Source: Stakelama marina (lineage in GTDB: Bacteria > Pseudomonadota > Alphaproteobacteria > Sphingomonadales > Sphingomonadaceae). From it: DNA of 64,000 nt. Where the stretch lies: the NCBI RefSeq assembly GCF_018122655.1, contig NZ_JAGRQC010000004.1, positions 186,001-250,000 on the forward strand, in the 5' to 3' direction. The first letter of the stretch is position 1. Each line of letters opens with the position of its first letter. Below, piece after piece: positions 33,791 to 42,835 of the stretch. The position numbers were made by a program, and so were the translations under genes. The notes under the pieces are model-generated. The model made no database searches and had not been told where the DNA came from. It was given only the letters and a program-made list of their open reading frames with translations.

Positions 33791-35920
33791 CGCCGGAGGA
33801 TAGCAGTGGAGGTCTGACCGTTCCGGTGCGTCGGGGAACGCCAGCCAGCGCGCGTATTGTGGCATCCTCGCCGCGCTGCAATCCCATTGATGCGCAAGCC
33901 AGAAGGAGAACCAATCGATCTGCCAGCGGTAGGTGGCGAGCCGGTGTGCCGGTTGCCAGCGATAATGTGTTTCGCCCGGAAAAACACGCATCTCGATCGC
34001 TTTGCCGCGATGCCGGTAGGTCTCCCACACATCGAGTGCAGCCTCGTATTCGCTATCCGCAGCCAGGATCAGCATCGGTGTGTCGATGTTCTCGACATTG
34101 CGAAGAAGCGACATCGGCTGCCAGAATGCGTCAGCCGGACCGTCGAAGTAGGGGTACCCCATAGCCCTGAGGTAGTCTGTAAAGCGCGGGCCGGCCACCA
34201 GGGCGAAAGAACCGCTGTCTTCGCAGCACGTCGTAAACGAGGCGGCGGCAAACAGGTCCGAGTTGATGAGTGCGAACTGCGCCGAAGCCCCTCCGTCGCT
34301 GAAGCCGGTTATTCCAATTCGGCGTTGATCGACCGCTCCAGAGCCTACTGCTAGTTCGATCGCCATTTCGAGGGACGACAGCACCGAGCGGCGATCGGCC
34401 CAAGGCTCCTCGAGCAGCGTCCGCGTCTCGATCTCCGATCGAGCCTCCCTCACCGCAGGCAGGAAACCTGGACGTGCGAAACTAAGGACCGCGAACCCGC
34501 GCGCGGCGAGCGGCTGGATCGGGACATCGTCCCCCGTCCCGCCTCGAAGAAAGCCGCGGCTGGAATAGCCCGCCACGACCATCGGGAGCCGTTCCCCTGC
34601 GCGATGCCCAGGCGGCAGCACCAGGTCGGCAAAGCTTTCCACCCCGTAGGCATTGCGGAAGCGCAGGCGACGCACTTCCCCCCAGCGCGTGCCAGCGAGT
34701 TGCGGATTTGGATCGTAGACGATGCGCTGCGCGCCGCTGCGCAGGTTAAACGCGACGATCCTGATCGGGCGTGTCGATCCCTCTCGGGTACAGATTGCCT
34801 CCCGCCCAGCGGAGTGACACCCTGCGATGACATCATCGGTTTCGAAGACGCGCTGCGGGAGCGCCTCTTCATTGTCCCATCGCAGCAGCGCAGTCCGGCT
34901 CCTTGCCCAGCCTGTCCGCTGCAAGGCCATCAGCGAGGTCCCATCGGACGACCACCACAATTCGAAGATCCCTTCGCACTCGCTTCTCGAACAGACCCTG
35001 CGCCTGCCGTCGGGATCGGCGATCACGAGCCGGGTGGGACTCAATATTTGCTCCGGTTCCTTTGGTTCAATCCACGCCAATCGGTCTTGTGTGCCCGTTC
35101 GCCACATCGTCGCAGTGGTCGAAGTCTTGCCTGGTCGCAGCGGTGCCAGCATGGCGCGCTCTTCCGCCGTGGCAACACGTGTGTAGCCTTCGAAAAGCGA
35201 TACGAAGGTATATCGGGTTGTTACCTCGCCCGTGGGGATGGGGCGGTCTGCGAGTTGCGGGGCGAAGCGCTCGTCGTAGAGGAACCCGCTGCTCCCCTCT
35301 TCAGCAATTGCCTGGGCAGCCGCGTGGATCCCGGGTCTCGAGGCAACGATCAGGCCTCTTCCATCTGCGGCCCAGGCAAAGGTATCGATGTCGTCCGCAA
35401 GGTCCGTGGCCCTTCGGGGAGGAGCGTTTCCGTCCGGGTCGACCAGCCAAACCTGCGTCCTGCCCTCCTCGCGGCGCAGGAAGGCGATCAGCGTCCCGTC
35501 CGGCGACCAGCGTGGCGGATTGGGCCGCGGCCAACCGGCCTGTACGAAGGAGAAGTCGCGCAGCGAATAGTCGTCGGCAATAAAGGCGCCACCGCGGGCG
35601 AGTTCGACGGGGATGCCCTGTCCCGAGATTGGCATGACCAGCAACCGCTGGCAGTAGTGGTTCTCGGCGGGATTACCCCGGCTGACGAGAACCGCGATCC
35701 GCTTCCTGTCCGGAGAGATGCCGAACGCCGGTGGAGAACCGGGGACGGGCGAGCCGATGTCGGCGATCTCGGCGAGTTCCGCAATGCTCATCGGAAGCGC
35801 TTCTGCTTGCGATGTAGGCGCGCTTTCGAAAGTAGTACACGGATCGCCGCCGCTCTCGCTGGGCGTTGCAACAGGAACGATGGATTGGGCCAATGCCGCA
35901 AGCAGCAGCGGGCTCATCAC
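33776..35920 (-). CDS. Lasso peptide isopeptidase (prolyl oligopeptidase-type)
   Basis: This 714-residue S9-type serine hydrolase has an N-terminal signal peptide (MMSPLLLAALAQS...), a beta-propeller region and a C-terminal alpha/beta hydrolase domain. The triad is visible: Ser in GFSDGGAS (about 543), Asp in AADSEYE and His in GETHYRW. Enzymes of this kind (as AtxE2 in the astexin cluster) cut the isopeptide bond of the cognate lasso peptide and open the ring. The ATG overlaps the stop of the TonB-dependent receptor gene (ATGA), so import and degradation are co-expressed. A general dipeptidyl peptidase role is less likely here. Confidence 0.88.
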   Translation of the reverse strand: MMSPLLLAALAQSIVPVATPSESGGDPCTTFESAPTSQAEALPMSIAELAEIADIGSPVPGSPPAFGISPDRKRIAVLVSRGNPAENHYCQRLLVMPISGQGIPVELARGGAFIADDYSLRDFSFVQAGWPRPNPPRWSPDGTLIAFLRREEGRTQVWLVDPDGNAPPRRATDLADDIDTFAWAADGRGLIVASRPGIHAAAQAIAEEGSSGFLYDERFAPQLADRPIPTGEVTTRYTFVSLFEGYTRVATAEERAMLAPLRPGKTSTTATMWRTGTQDRLAWIEPKEPEQILSPTRLVIADPDGRRRVCSRSECEGIFELWWSSDGTSLMALQRTGWARSRTALLRWDNEEALPQRVFETDDVIAGCHSAGREAICTREGSTRPIRIVAFNLRSGAQRIVYDPNPQLAGTRWGEVRRLRFRNAYGVESFADLVLPPGHRAGERLPMVVAGYSSRGFLRGGTGDDVPIQPLAARGFAVLSFARPGFLPAVREARSEIETRTLLEEPWADRRSVLSSLEMAIELAVGSGAVDQRRIGITGFSDGGASAQFALINSDLFAAASFTTCCEDSGSFALVAGPRFTDYLRAMGYPYFDGPADAFWQPMSLLRNVENIDTPMLILAADSEYEAALDVWETYRHRGKAIEMRVFPGETHYRWQPAHRLATYRWQIDWFSFWLAHQWDCSAARMPQYARWLAFPDAPERSDLHCYPPASTAP

Positions 35921-38271
35921 CAGTGCCTCCGGATGCCCACGGAGACAAAGCGGCCGATCGGCGAATAGTTCGTCGAATCGTAGGGAGTGTCGTAGGGTCC
36001 GACCTGTTCGATGCCTCGTGGTGCCTGATCGAAGAGGTTCTGGATCGAAAGAGATAGCTCAAGGCCTGGCTCGCGACCGTCACCCTGATCCAGCGTGTAA
36101 GTTGCTGCAACATCAAGTGTCGCGCTCGGAGCCAGGCGCCTTTTGTTTTCGAACCGACGATCCAAAAGCGCCCCTGTGTAGTTCAGGGAAACACTTGTCA
36201 GGAAGCGATCTAATCCGAGACGCGCTGTTCCGCGCAGCCGGTACTTGGGTGGATTGAAGACCGTCCCGGCGAGTGGAACGATCGGTAATGAGTCGACGAT
36301 CCGCTGCTCACTCTCGAGCCAGCTGCCCGAGAGGTCGAACCCGACCGATCGCCTGTCGCCGAGCTCATGGTTCCAATCGATACGCGCATCGATGCCGTGG
36401 ATGGACCATGTCGCGACGTTGATACTACGATTGTCAATGATTGCGATCACGCTCGCCGGGTCGAACGGCGCGCCGGTGAAATTCTCAAGGCCAAACTGCG
36501 CTCCATTGATGAGCTCGTTGATCGCGCCAAGGGTGGGCGTGAAATTGATTAGGCTGGCGTATGCGGGATCACCGTAGGCGGCAAATACTGACCCCGAGAT
36601 AGGAGCGACGACCCGGTCGGTGAACCGAGTATTGAACCAGGTACCTGAGATCGTGATCTCCGGGATGCTGGAGGGAGAAAAGTCGAAGCCGGCTGTCCAG
36701 CTTCTTGCGCGTTCGGCCTCGACGTCGGAATTGCCGCCAGCTGCGGCAATGATCGTATCCGAACCCGTTCCCGTGCCGACAAATGATGCCGGGACCGCGA
36801 TTGCCTGGTAGAAGACATACTGCTGGTAGAGCGTTGGGGCCTTGAACGAACGAGCCCAGCTCGCGCGCAAGGTAATGCTGTCAACAGGAGCGTAGCGCAC
36901 GGCGATCCTTGGCGTTGCCTGCTGGTCAAGGCCCAGATAGTCCTCGTAGCGAACCGCCGCGGTCACGGTGAGTTCGGCGATCCCGGCCACGTCGTTTTGC
37001 GGGGAAACAAGGGGAAGGTAGAGTTCGCCGAAAGCGAAGCGGGCTTGGCGCTTCACGTCGAAAGTCGTGCTTATGGTGCCATCATTGCGCTCGTAAGCCA
37101 GACTGTTGTTCCGAAAGCCCGCGCCCATGGCCAAGCGCGCGCTGCCGCCTGGCAAAACGAAAAGGGGCCCTTCCACACTCGCCTCAAGCGTGGTTGTTTC
37201 GTTGAAGTATTGACCACTCGCGACAATCGGATCCGACCCCGCGATTACAAAGGTGCCATCCAGACGGGTCTGGTCGCTGCCGTAGACACCGGCAATCTTC
37301 GCTTCCCAGCCACTCCCGATATCGAACGCAAGGGCAGGCGCGATCGCATAGCCCTCCAGCTTCGGGTTTTGGGTAATGCGAAACGCGGGCGCACCGTTCG
37401 TGGCTCTGGTAGTGCGCCGGGAGTAGAACCCGTCGATTGTTGCGCGGATGCCCGGTGCCAGCTCCTGATGCGCCGACAAGGTCAAGGCATGACGACGGAT
37501 GTCCGGATAGAGGGTCACCTCAGGATCGAGCGTCGCGGCGTAAGAACGCTGATCGGCCCTGATCGAAGAATTATGGGCGTAATCATAGGCGAGCATAAGT
37601 CCGCCGCCTTGCCATCCGGTGCCGCCGACGGCATCGAATTGCTGGCGAAAGTAGCCGCCATCGGTTGCGGCACCGAGCTGTCCCGACGTTGTGAGACCAT
37701 CGAAGTCGCGCCGGAGGATGACATTGATAACCCCTCCCACGGCATCCGAGCCATAGAGCGCCGACGCACCATCTGGCACGACTTCGATCCGGTCGACCGC
37801 CGCTAAAGGAATTGCCGAAATGTCTACCCCTTGAAAGGCCGAGTTATACGGAAGCCTATGACCATTGAGCAGCGTGAGCGTTGCATCGGCACCGATGCCA
37901 CGCAGGTTGGCAGTGGAAGCCGAATTGACATTTTCGTTGACGAACCCCGCACCAGAGCCGACCCCCGGGTTCTGCCCTCCAGAGAAATTCTGGGGTAGGC
38001 TGCGGATCGCTTCACCCAGATCCACTTGGCCGGCCTCGACGATCGTGTCGCGATCAAGTTCGATGACTTCACCGATGACCCGTGCGCCTCGGATTCGAGT
38101 TCCCGTGACAACGATCGCAGAACTTTCGTTGTCCAAAGCCGTATCGCCAACCTCGGTAGCGTCATCTTGTGCCTGTTCGCCTGGACTGTCTTGGGCGAAA
38201 AGCGGCGGAGCTGCGCCCACAAGTGTGGTTCCGGAAAGAAGAATTGAAAGTGTGCGAATGCTTAATGACAT
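35917..38271 (-). CDS. TonB-dependent receptor, probable lasso peptide importer
   Basis: This 784-residue outer-membrane receptor has a signal peptide (LSILLSGTTLVGAAPPLFA then QD) and a plug domain with SAIVVTGTRIRG, LRGIGADATLTLLNGHR and YGSDAVGGVINVILRRD. A 22-strand barrel region follows, ending in the aromatic C terminus GIRRHW. In astexin-type clusters the receptor takes up the lasso peptide, which the isopeptidase then linearises. The start at 38,271 has a GGAG ribosome binding site. It sits between the sigma factor and the isopeptidase genes in one operon. No FecR gene is visible. Confidence 0.87.
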   Translation of the reverse strand: MSLSIRTLSILLSGTTLVGAAPPLFAQDSPGEQAQDDATEVGDTALDNESSAIVVTGTRIRGARVIGEVIELDRDTIVEAGQVDLGEAIRSLPQNFSGGQNPGVGSGAGFVNENVNSASTANLRGIGADATLTLLNGHRLPYNSAFQGVDISAIPLAAVDRIEVVPDGASALYGSDAVGGVINVILRRDFDGLTTSGQLGAATDGGYFRQQFDAVGGTGWQGGGLMLAYDYAHNSSIRADQRSYAATLDPEVTLYPDIRRHALTLSAHQELAPGIRATIDGFYSRRTTRATNGAPAFRITQNPKLEGYAIAPALAFDIGSGWEAKIAGVYGSDQTRLDGTFVIAGSDPIVASGQYFNETTTLEASVEGPLFVLPGGSARLAMGAGFRNNSLAYERNDGTISTTFDVKRQARFAFGELYLPLVSPQNDVAGIAELTVTAAVRYEDYLGLDQQATPRIAVRYAPVDSITLRASWARSFKAPTLYQQYVFYQAIAVPASFVGTGTGSDTIIAAAGGNSDVEAERARSWTAGFDFSPSSIPEITISGTWFNTRFTDRVVAPISGSVFAAYGDPAYASLINFTPTLGAINELINGAQFGLENFTGAPFDPASVIAIIDNRSINVATWSIHGIDARIDWNHELGDRRSVGFDLSGSWLESEQRIVDSLPIVPLAGTVFNPPKYRLRGTARLGLDRFLTSVSLNYTGALLDRRFENKRRLAPSATLDVAATYTLDQGDGREPGLELSLSIQNLFDQAPRGIEQVGPYDTPYDSTNYSPIGRFVSVGIRRHW

Positions 38272-38352
38272 TGGGGTCTCCCTGTTCTGGCGCGGTCAGG
38301 CCGCTACAGGGAATGACGCTCGCTCTTACGAACACCTTAGTTTCAATAGAAA

Positions 38353-38970
38353 TTAAATTCCGCTTGGGATCCTGCTGGGATTCTCAGGTTCGCAGGTGTG
38401 GCCGAGCGCCTGCCGCAAATGCGCCAGAGCCTTCATCATGTGATAGTCGACCGTCGGCAGTGCGATGCCTAGCTCAAGATGTATCTGTCGGTAGGTTTTC
38501 TTCTCGAATCGGTTCATCGCGAAGATGCGCGCGCACTTTTCGGGGAGCTCTGCGAGTGCGATTTCGAGCGCTTGCCGGGTTTCGTGGACATGCACAGCAT
38601 CTTCTTGCGCCGCGCGGCTTGGCGCGTCTGCGTTCTCCAAAAGTGGCTGGATCCTGATCCGGCGCTTTTGTCGCCGCGCCTCGTCCACGAGCAAGTTGAA
38701 TGCAATCCGCCTCAGAAAGCCTGCAGGATTAACGAGTTCCGTTAGCTGCTTGCTGGTCGCTGCACGCAGAAACACGTCCTGTGCCAGGTCGTGGGCGCGT
38801 TCGGAGCCCACGCGGCGCGCAAGATAGGCGATCAGTCCAGCCCGTTCCTCGCGGTAGAGGGCATCGAGTGTGCGGCGGCGGCCGACCGATCGGCTTACTT
38901 TTGCAGAGCAATATGCGGGACCCACGCACTGGGGAGATTGGTGCCGAATTTCGGCGACAACTTGAGTCAT
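38353..38970 (-). CDS. ECF sigma factor of the lasso cluster (FecI-like)
   Basis: The protein of about 205 residues has sigma region 2 (DALYREERAGLIAYLARRVG and the following DLAQDVFLRA) and region 4 (YRQIHLELGIALPTVDYHMMKAL), typical of extracytoplasmic function sigma factors. FecI-type sigma factors drive TonB-dependent receptor genes, usually with an anti-sigma FecR. Here the gene precedes the receptor by about 80 bp on the same strand and lacks a visible FecR. The start is uncertain: ATG at 38,970 was taken, while an ATG at 39,009 is possible. Confidence 0.85.
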   Translation of the reverse strand: MTQVVAEIRHQSPQCVGPAYCSAKVSRSVGRRRTLDALYREERAGLIAYLARRVGSERAHDLAQDVFLRAATSKQLTELVNPAGFLRRIAFNLLVDEARRQKRRIRIQPLLENADAPSRAAQEDAVHVHETRQALEIALAELPEKCARIFAMNRFEKKTYRQIHLELGIALPTVDYHMMKALAHLRQALGHTCEPENPSRIPSGI

Positions 38971-39009
38971 GCTTTGAACTTGGAGGCGACCGCCACTTGA
39001 GTTCGCCAT

Positions 39010-39376
39010 GGCGAACTGGTGCGGGTTCCAGGTCTGTGCCGCCGTCCGGGACCTGGTTTACGCCCCTTGATCGGTTCGGCCGCCGGGCCTGCGATGGACC
39101 GGCGTGCATGATGTCCGGCGGAAATATCCACGCGGACGGTGCCAGAATATCAATCCGCGCGCAGTCAATCTGCCCAACATAGGAGTGGCTGGCAAGAGGT
39201 AAGTAGAGCCATTTTGGACCCGCCTGTGGCAGCGGTCGTCGCCTTCTCTAAGAACGCAGCGTCTCGACGAACATCGGATCAAATATGCCCAGTACTGGGG
39301 AAGCGCATCCCTTGGTCTTGGAATGTCGGCGCGGTGCTGGCGCCTCTAGCGAAATCGGCGAGAAAGGAGGTGCTTC
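39010..39376. other. Gene-free region between lasso cluster and ICE activator genes
   Basis: This 367-bp stretch carries the divergent upstream regions of the sigma factor gene (minus strand) and the DUF6499 gene (plus strand). A very strong Shine-Dalgarno AAAGGAGG lies at 39,364-39,371, six bases before the DUF6499 start. No clear gene, terminator or lux-box-like repeat of more than five-base arms was found. Confidence 0.5.
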
Positions 39377-39568
39377 ATGGCTCGACCATTTGACAGCAAC
39401 GACCGGACAGGCGCATTCGACTATTCGGATTTCGCGCAGGAATTCCTGCGCCGCAATGCCGCGTACCGGCAACAATACGCACGGATCGCCAGCGAAAGCG
39501 GTTTCGACCCGCAATCCACAGCTTGCCGCCAAATGGCGCGTTCATGGGGCCTTGAATTTCCCGATTGA
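39377..39568 (+). CDS. DUF6499 protein, N-terminal part of FseA-type activator
   Basis: This 63-residue protein starts at ATG 39,377 after AAAGGAGG. It matches the DUF6499 pattern (YSDFAQEFLRRNAAYRQQYA, ending in RSWGLEFPD). In ICEMlSym of Mesorhizobium loti the corresponding gene (msi172) is joined to a DUF2285 gene (msi171) by programmed +1 frameshifting, giving the excision activator FseA. Here the stop at 39,566-39,568 lies inside the DUF2285 frame, in exactly the +1 relation. Unframeshifted translation gives only this short protein. Confidence 0.85.
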   Translation: MARPFDSNDRTGAFDYSDFAQEFLRRNAAYRQQYARIASESGFDPQSTACRQMARSWGLEFPD

Positions 39569-39569
39569 T
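39561..39569 (+). promoter_or_regulatory. Candidate +1 programmed frameshift site
   Basis: In the upstream frame the codons read TTT CCC GAT TGA (39,557-39,568). Slipping forward by one base on CCC-G gives CCC (G) ATT GAT CCC, continuing as IDPDLSA, the conserved start of the DUF2285 frame. A proline codon followed by a G and then a near-immediate stop is a plausible +1 shift context. An alternative slip at CTT-G (39,551-39,554) would also join the frames. The exact position is inferred from reading frames alone. Confidence 0.65.
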
Positions 39570-40160
39570 CCCGACCTTTCGGCTCGCACCCATCCGGCAA
39601 TCTGGCAAGCCGAGGAAAACGCTCATGTGGTAATTCTTAGCGGTGGCGATGCAGTCAAGGCGGCGCGCGCAGCGTGCGACCTGATCGTCAAGCGAGCGAG
39701 CAATTCGGGAGATCATCTGGTCCTCGCCAGCAGGGGCGCTCGTCACCGGCTGCTCGTTATGGCCTCAGCCCGGTTGGGTGGAGACAATTATCTGATCCCT
39801 CAAGACCAGTCGGTTCCGATCAGGCTAGCGGCGCTCGATGCGTTTCACTGCTGCGTCGCTGGCTCCGCTGTGCCCACCAAGCGATACCCCTTACGGCCCA
39901 CCACCTATCAGTCCCGACGCCTCCACTTGCTGCTCGCGATACTCGATAATCTGACCAGAGCGCCTGAGGGTGTCACCCTACGAGAGATTGCGGGAACCCT
40001 CGTCTATCGCGGATTGTCCGCGCAACGCGCCATAGACTGGAAATCGTCATCGCAACGCCGACAGACCCAGCGTCTTGTCGCCGAAGCACGGAGGATGGCG
40101 TCGCACGGCTATCTCGACTTGCTTCGTCAAAGCCGGTTCCGACCTTTTCAAACGCACTGA
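39564..40160 (+). CDS. DUF2285 protein, C-terminal part of FseA-type activator
   Basis: The frame continues for about 198 residues after the shift. It carries the DUF2285 features: DPDLSARTHPAIW, the segment VVILSGGDAVKAARAACDL and a C-terminal helical region with LREIAGTLVYRGLS. DUF2285 is a helix-turn-helix variant that controls ICE excision and transfer genes. The frame is open further upstream (to 39,285) but without family-like sequence, so no independent start is convincing. Fused to the upstream part it would give a protein of about 260 residues. Confidence 0.83.
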   Translation: MDPDLSARTHPAIWQAEENAHVVILSGGDAVKAARAACDLIVKRASNSGDHLVLASRGARHRLLVMASARLGGDNYLIPQDQSVPIRLAALDAFHCCVAGSAVPTKRYPLRPTTYQSRRLHLLLAILDNLTRAPEGVTLREIAGTLVYRGLSAQRAIDWKSSSQRRQTQRLVAEARRMASHGYLDLLRQSRFRPFQTH

Positions 40161-40344
40161 ATGCACTATGGTTTTTCCTTGGGCAAGCCGCTGAATTTTG
40201 TAGCGCGCCCGGATTGGAACCAGACCTTCAGGGTCGCAACTGCAACTGCCGGAACAGGTGGAATGGAACCGTCTGATCAGGCACCGAGCAGGCGGTCGGG
40301 TGGCGGCGTGTTGGATTGCGTGCTGCCGATCGAACGGCAGGTCT

Positions 40345-41097
40345 ATGTACGCATATCTCGCGGAGGAATTTGCAACCGAACTTATCAATGTTCGTTCGGA
40401 CACTGAGCTCGATGACGCCCTTAAACAGGTTTCCCGGCGCCTTGGCTTCGACCACTTCGCACTTAGCCTGGAGATGCGTTCGACATCGTGCGAGGCACCG
40501 GGCTTGCTATTGCACGACTATCCCGACGAATGGGCGAAAGTCTATATCGCCTTCGACCTCGCAGGGCAGGATCCGGTGCGAAGAGCCTGCGACAAGACCA
40601 TCATCGGTTTCGCCTGGGACTGGATTGACGAACTTGTCCCTCTCACGCGCGGCGACCGTCAGATGCTCAATGTTGGCCGGGAATGCGGAATTGGCAATGG
40701 CTATACCGTTCCGCGGCACTTACCCGGGATAGGGCGCGGTACCTGCACCTTTGCTGTTCGACCCGATCGAGAACTGCCCCGACGGCGTTTCGCCGTCGCG
40801 GAAGTGATCGGGACGCTGGCTTTGAGCTGTGCACTGGGACTGAGCTCAGAAAGACTCGATGAGAAGGTTCCCTCCCTGACCGATCGGCAGCGAGAGTGTC
40901 TGCTCTGGGTTGCAAGAGGGAAGACTGCAGCTGAAACGGCCATGATACTAAAAATCAGCACCGAAACCGTCATTCAGCATCTCAAGATGGCCCGCGAACG
41001 CTACCAGGTCCATTGTAAACAGTCCCTCGTCGTCGCGGCGCTGTTCGACGGATTGATCGGGTTTGCCGACATTATCCGTTGGCGCGACGTCGGATAG
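40345..41097 (+). CDS. LuxR-family quorum-sensing regulator
   Basis: This 250-residue protein has an N-terminal autoinducer-binding domain (LGFDHFALSLEM, then WAKVYIAFDLAGQDPVRRAC and GYTVPRHLPG). A C-terminal GerE-type helix-turn-helix follows (SLTDRQRECLLWVARGKTAAE and ISTETVIQHLKMA). It binds an acyl-homoserine lactone and activates genes at lux-box-like sites. The ATG at 40,345 was chosen because the domain begins right after it; an ATG at 40,258 would add unrelated sequence. It sits just behind the FseA-type genes, as TraR-like regulators of ICE transfer do. The luxI gene is 4.8 kb downstream. Confidence 0.9.
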   Translation: MYAYLAEEFATELINVRSDTELDDALKQVSRRLGFDHFALSLEMRSTSCEAPGLLLHDYPDEWAKVYIAFDLAGQDPVRRACDKTIIGFAWDWIDELVPLTRGDRQMLNVGRECGIGNGYTVPRHLPGIGRGTCTFAVRPDRELPRRRFAVAEVIGTLALSCALGLSSERLDEKVPSLTDRQRECLLWVARGKTAAETAMILKISTETVIQHLKMARERYQVHCKQSLVVAALFDGLIGFADIIRWRDVG

Positions 41098-41244
41098 ATG
41101 CGCTAGATGCGTCGAAATGTTTCAGTTAATCGATCTCAGCTTCGTCGATTAAACTCGGGCGTGCAGTGTCACGGTGCAGGCATCTCTCTGCGTCGCCAAA
41201 TCAAAATATGCCGAATTCCTTATTCAACCGCTACTTCAACACAA

Positions 41245-42603
41245 TCACACCATCGAGCCAAGGTCCGATCCCACGCTAGGGTAGACCGAAACCATTTTCT
41301 TGAGCTCGCTTGTTGTCAGTCCAAGTCGGACGGCGAGACCGAAAAAATTGATGATCTCGCCATACTCCGGTCCGAGCAAATGAGCTCCCAGGATAGTGTC
41401 GCTTTCGTTATCGATTATAACCTTGGTTGCAGCGCAGCTTTCGCCAACGCGAAGGTTGGAATACCAGTCGCCGGTGTCATTTTCGACGACGCGGATATCA
41501 TGTCCGGCCTCTCGAGCTTCCTCTTCGAGCATGCCAACACGGGTTAGCTCTGGTACCGTAAATACGGCGCTCGGAACGCCTGCATAATCCGGCTTGGTGC
41601 GATTGCCCTTGAGCATATTGGACGCAGCTACCTTGCCCTCGAAAACCGCGACAGGCGTAAGCGGCGCGCCTTGCGTGTCGGCCGCGTCGCCGGCAGCGTA
41701 GATCTTGGGGTTGGACGTGCTTTGCAGGTAGGCGTTGACCTCAACGCCCTTGTCACCTGCCTCGACATGGGCTGCGGCCAGGTCAAGCCGGTCAATTGCC
41801 GGGACGCGGCCCGCGCCGTGGACGACGAGATCGGCCCGCAAACCTCTCGTTTTGTTGTCAGTTTCTACCGTGACAAGAAAACCCGTCCCGTCCTTCTCGA
41901 TCGCTTTGAGTGACGTGCGCCGTCGCAGTTGGACGCCGACTTCCTCGCCCCGCGCAACGAGTCTTTCGACAAGATCGGCATCGAAACCCTTGAGCGGTCT
42001 CTCGCCACGGTCGATGATGCACACCTTGCTGCCCGCGCGTGCTGCGATATGGCCAAACTCGAACGAGATGAAGCCGCCGCCGATGAACAGGATGCGTTCG
42101 GGCAGCGCATCGAGCCGCATGAACTCGGTGCTGTCGGTAAGGTGTTCGGAGCCGGGAACCTCTATCGTCCGCGGCTTGGCACCCGTTGCGATCAGGAAAT
42201 GGTTTGCCTGAAACTGCCCTAGGCCGTCGATTTCGACGGTATCTTCGCCGACGAAGCGCGCTTTCCCGTGAAGGGTAGTGACGCCGTTGCTCTTTAGACC
42301 GTTTTCGATCCGACCGGGCATTTTGTCGGTGAACGTCTGCGTGAAGGCGACCAGATCGGGCCAGTTGATGGCGATGTCGTTCGGTTCGATGCCCTTGCCG
42401 TGCATGAGCCGCGCTGCGTCGATGATTTCCGCCCCGCGGCGGAGCATTTTCTTCGGATCGCAGCCGCGCAGGGCGCAGGTGCCGCCATAAGGCAGTTCGT
42501 CGACTACCGCGACCGACCAACCGGCTGAGGCGCATTTGTTGGCGGCATTTACGGCTGCCATGCCAACACCCAGCGCTATAAGATCGAAGTTTCGCGTATT
42601 CAT
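41245..42603 (-). CDS. FAD-dependent disulfide oxidoreductase of the mercury-type operon (not canonical MerA)
   Basis: This 452-residue protein belongs to the glutathione reductase/dihydrolipoamide dehydrogenase family. It has an FAD-binding glycine-rich N terminus (LIALGVGMAAVNAA), the redox-active cysteine pair in GGTCALRGCDPKK and an NAD(P)-binding motif (FIGGGFISFEFG). It differs from MerA: there is no N-terminal MerP-like domain and no C-terminal Cys-Cys. The usual catalytic His-Pro-Thr/Ser...Glu stretch is replaced by VYPSVGSD, with Tyr for His. The start was set at ATG 42,603, since the upstream extension has no family sequence. It follows the GDCC-type gene and closes the merTP operon. 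Confidence 0.83.
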   Translation of the reverse strand: MNTRNFDLIALGVGMAAVNAANKCASAGWSVAVVDELPYGGTCALRGCDPKKMLRRGAEIIDAARLMHGKGIEPNDIAINWPDLVAFTQTFTDKMPGRIENGLKSNGVTTLHGKARFVGEDTVEIDGLGQFQANHFLIATGAKPRTIEVPGSEHLTDSTEFMRLDALPERILFIGGGFISFEFGHIAARAGSKVCIIDRGERPLKGFDADLVERLVARGEEVGVQLRRRTSLKAIEKDGTGFLVTVETDNKTRGLRADLVVHGAGRVPAIDRLDLAAAHVEAGDKGVEVNAYLQSTSNPKIYAAGDAADTQGAPLTPVAVFEGKVAASNMLKGNRTKPDYAGVPSAVFTVPELTRVGMLEEEAREAGHDIRVVENDTGDWYSNLRVGESCAATKVIIDNESDTILGAHLLGPEYGEIINFFGLAVRLGLTTSELKKMVSVYPSVGSDLGSMV

Positions 42604-42604
42604 C

Positions 42605-42835
42605 TCATCGTCCTCCGCAACATGTGGCGCCCGTGCCATCGGCACGCGTTTCCTGGATTGGCGGGCAGGGGATGGTGCCGAATGAGCAGAAGACGCAGCA
42701 ATCGCCCGCATTGGGGCGGAGTTTTACACCGCAACCATGGCAATCGTAGAAAAACCAGCAGGCATCCGTCGGCATCGTTTCGAGCTTTTTGTACCCGCAA
42801 GTAGGGCATGTGATCTCGGACTTCAGTTCGATCAT
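42605..42835 (-). CDS. Cysteine-rich GDCC-type small protein
   Basis: The 76-residue protein has 11 cysteines arranged as zinc-ribbon-like pairs (CPTCG, CHGC, then GDCCVFCSFG and CPP, with a final CCGG). Proteins of this GDCCVxC type are found in mercury-type gene clusters between merP and an oxidoreductase. It probably binds metal in the cytoplasm. It overlaps the merP stop by four bases and ends directly before the oxidoreductase start. Function is inferred from composition and position. Confidence 0.78.
   Translation of the reverse strand: MIELKSEITCPTCGYKKLETMPTDACWFFYDCHGCGVKLRPNAGDCCVFCSFGTIPCPPIQETRADGTGATCCGGR

Noticed and set aside
34604..35968. Long open frame on the plus strand opposite the isopeptidase gene
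   Set aside because: It mirrors the high-GC codon pattern of the isopeptidase, lacks any family-like sequence, and the minus-strand gene has a full catalytic triad.
39377..40160. Reading the DUF6499/DUF2285 region as a frameshifted pseudogene
   Set aside because: The same +1 arrangement is known to be functional in FseA, both halves look intact, and a strong ribosome binding site precedes the first.
41245..42603. Annotation as mercuric reductase MerA
   Set aside because: There is no C-terminal Cys-Cys and no N-terminal metal-binding domain, and the active-site region near the C terminus differs.
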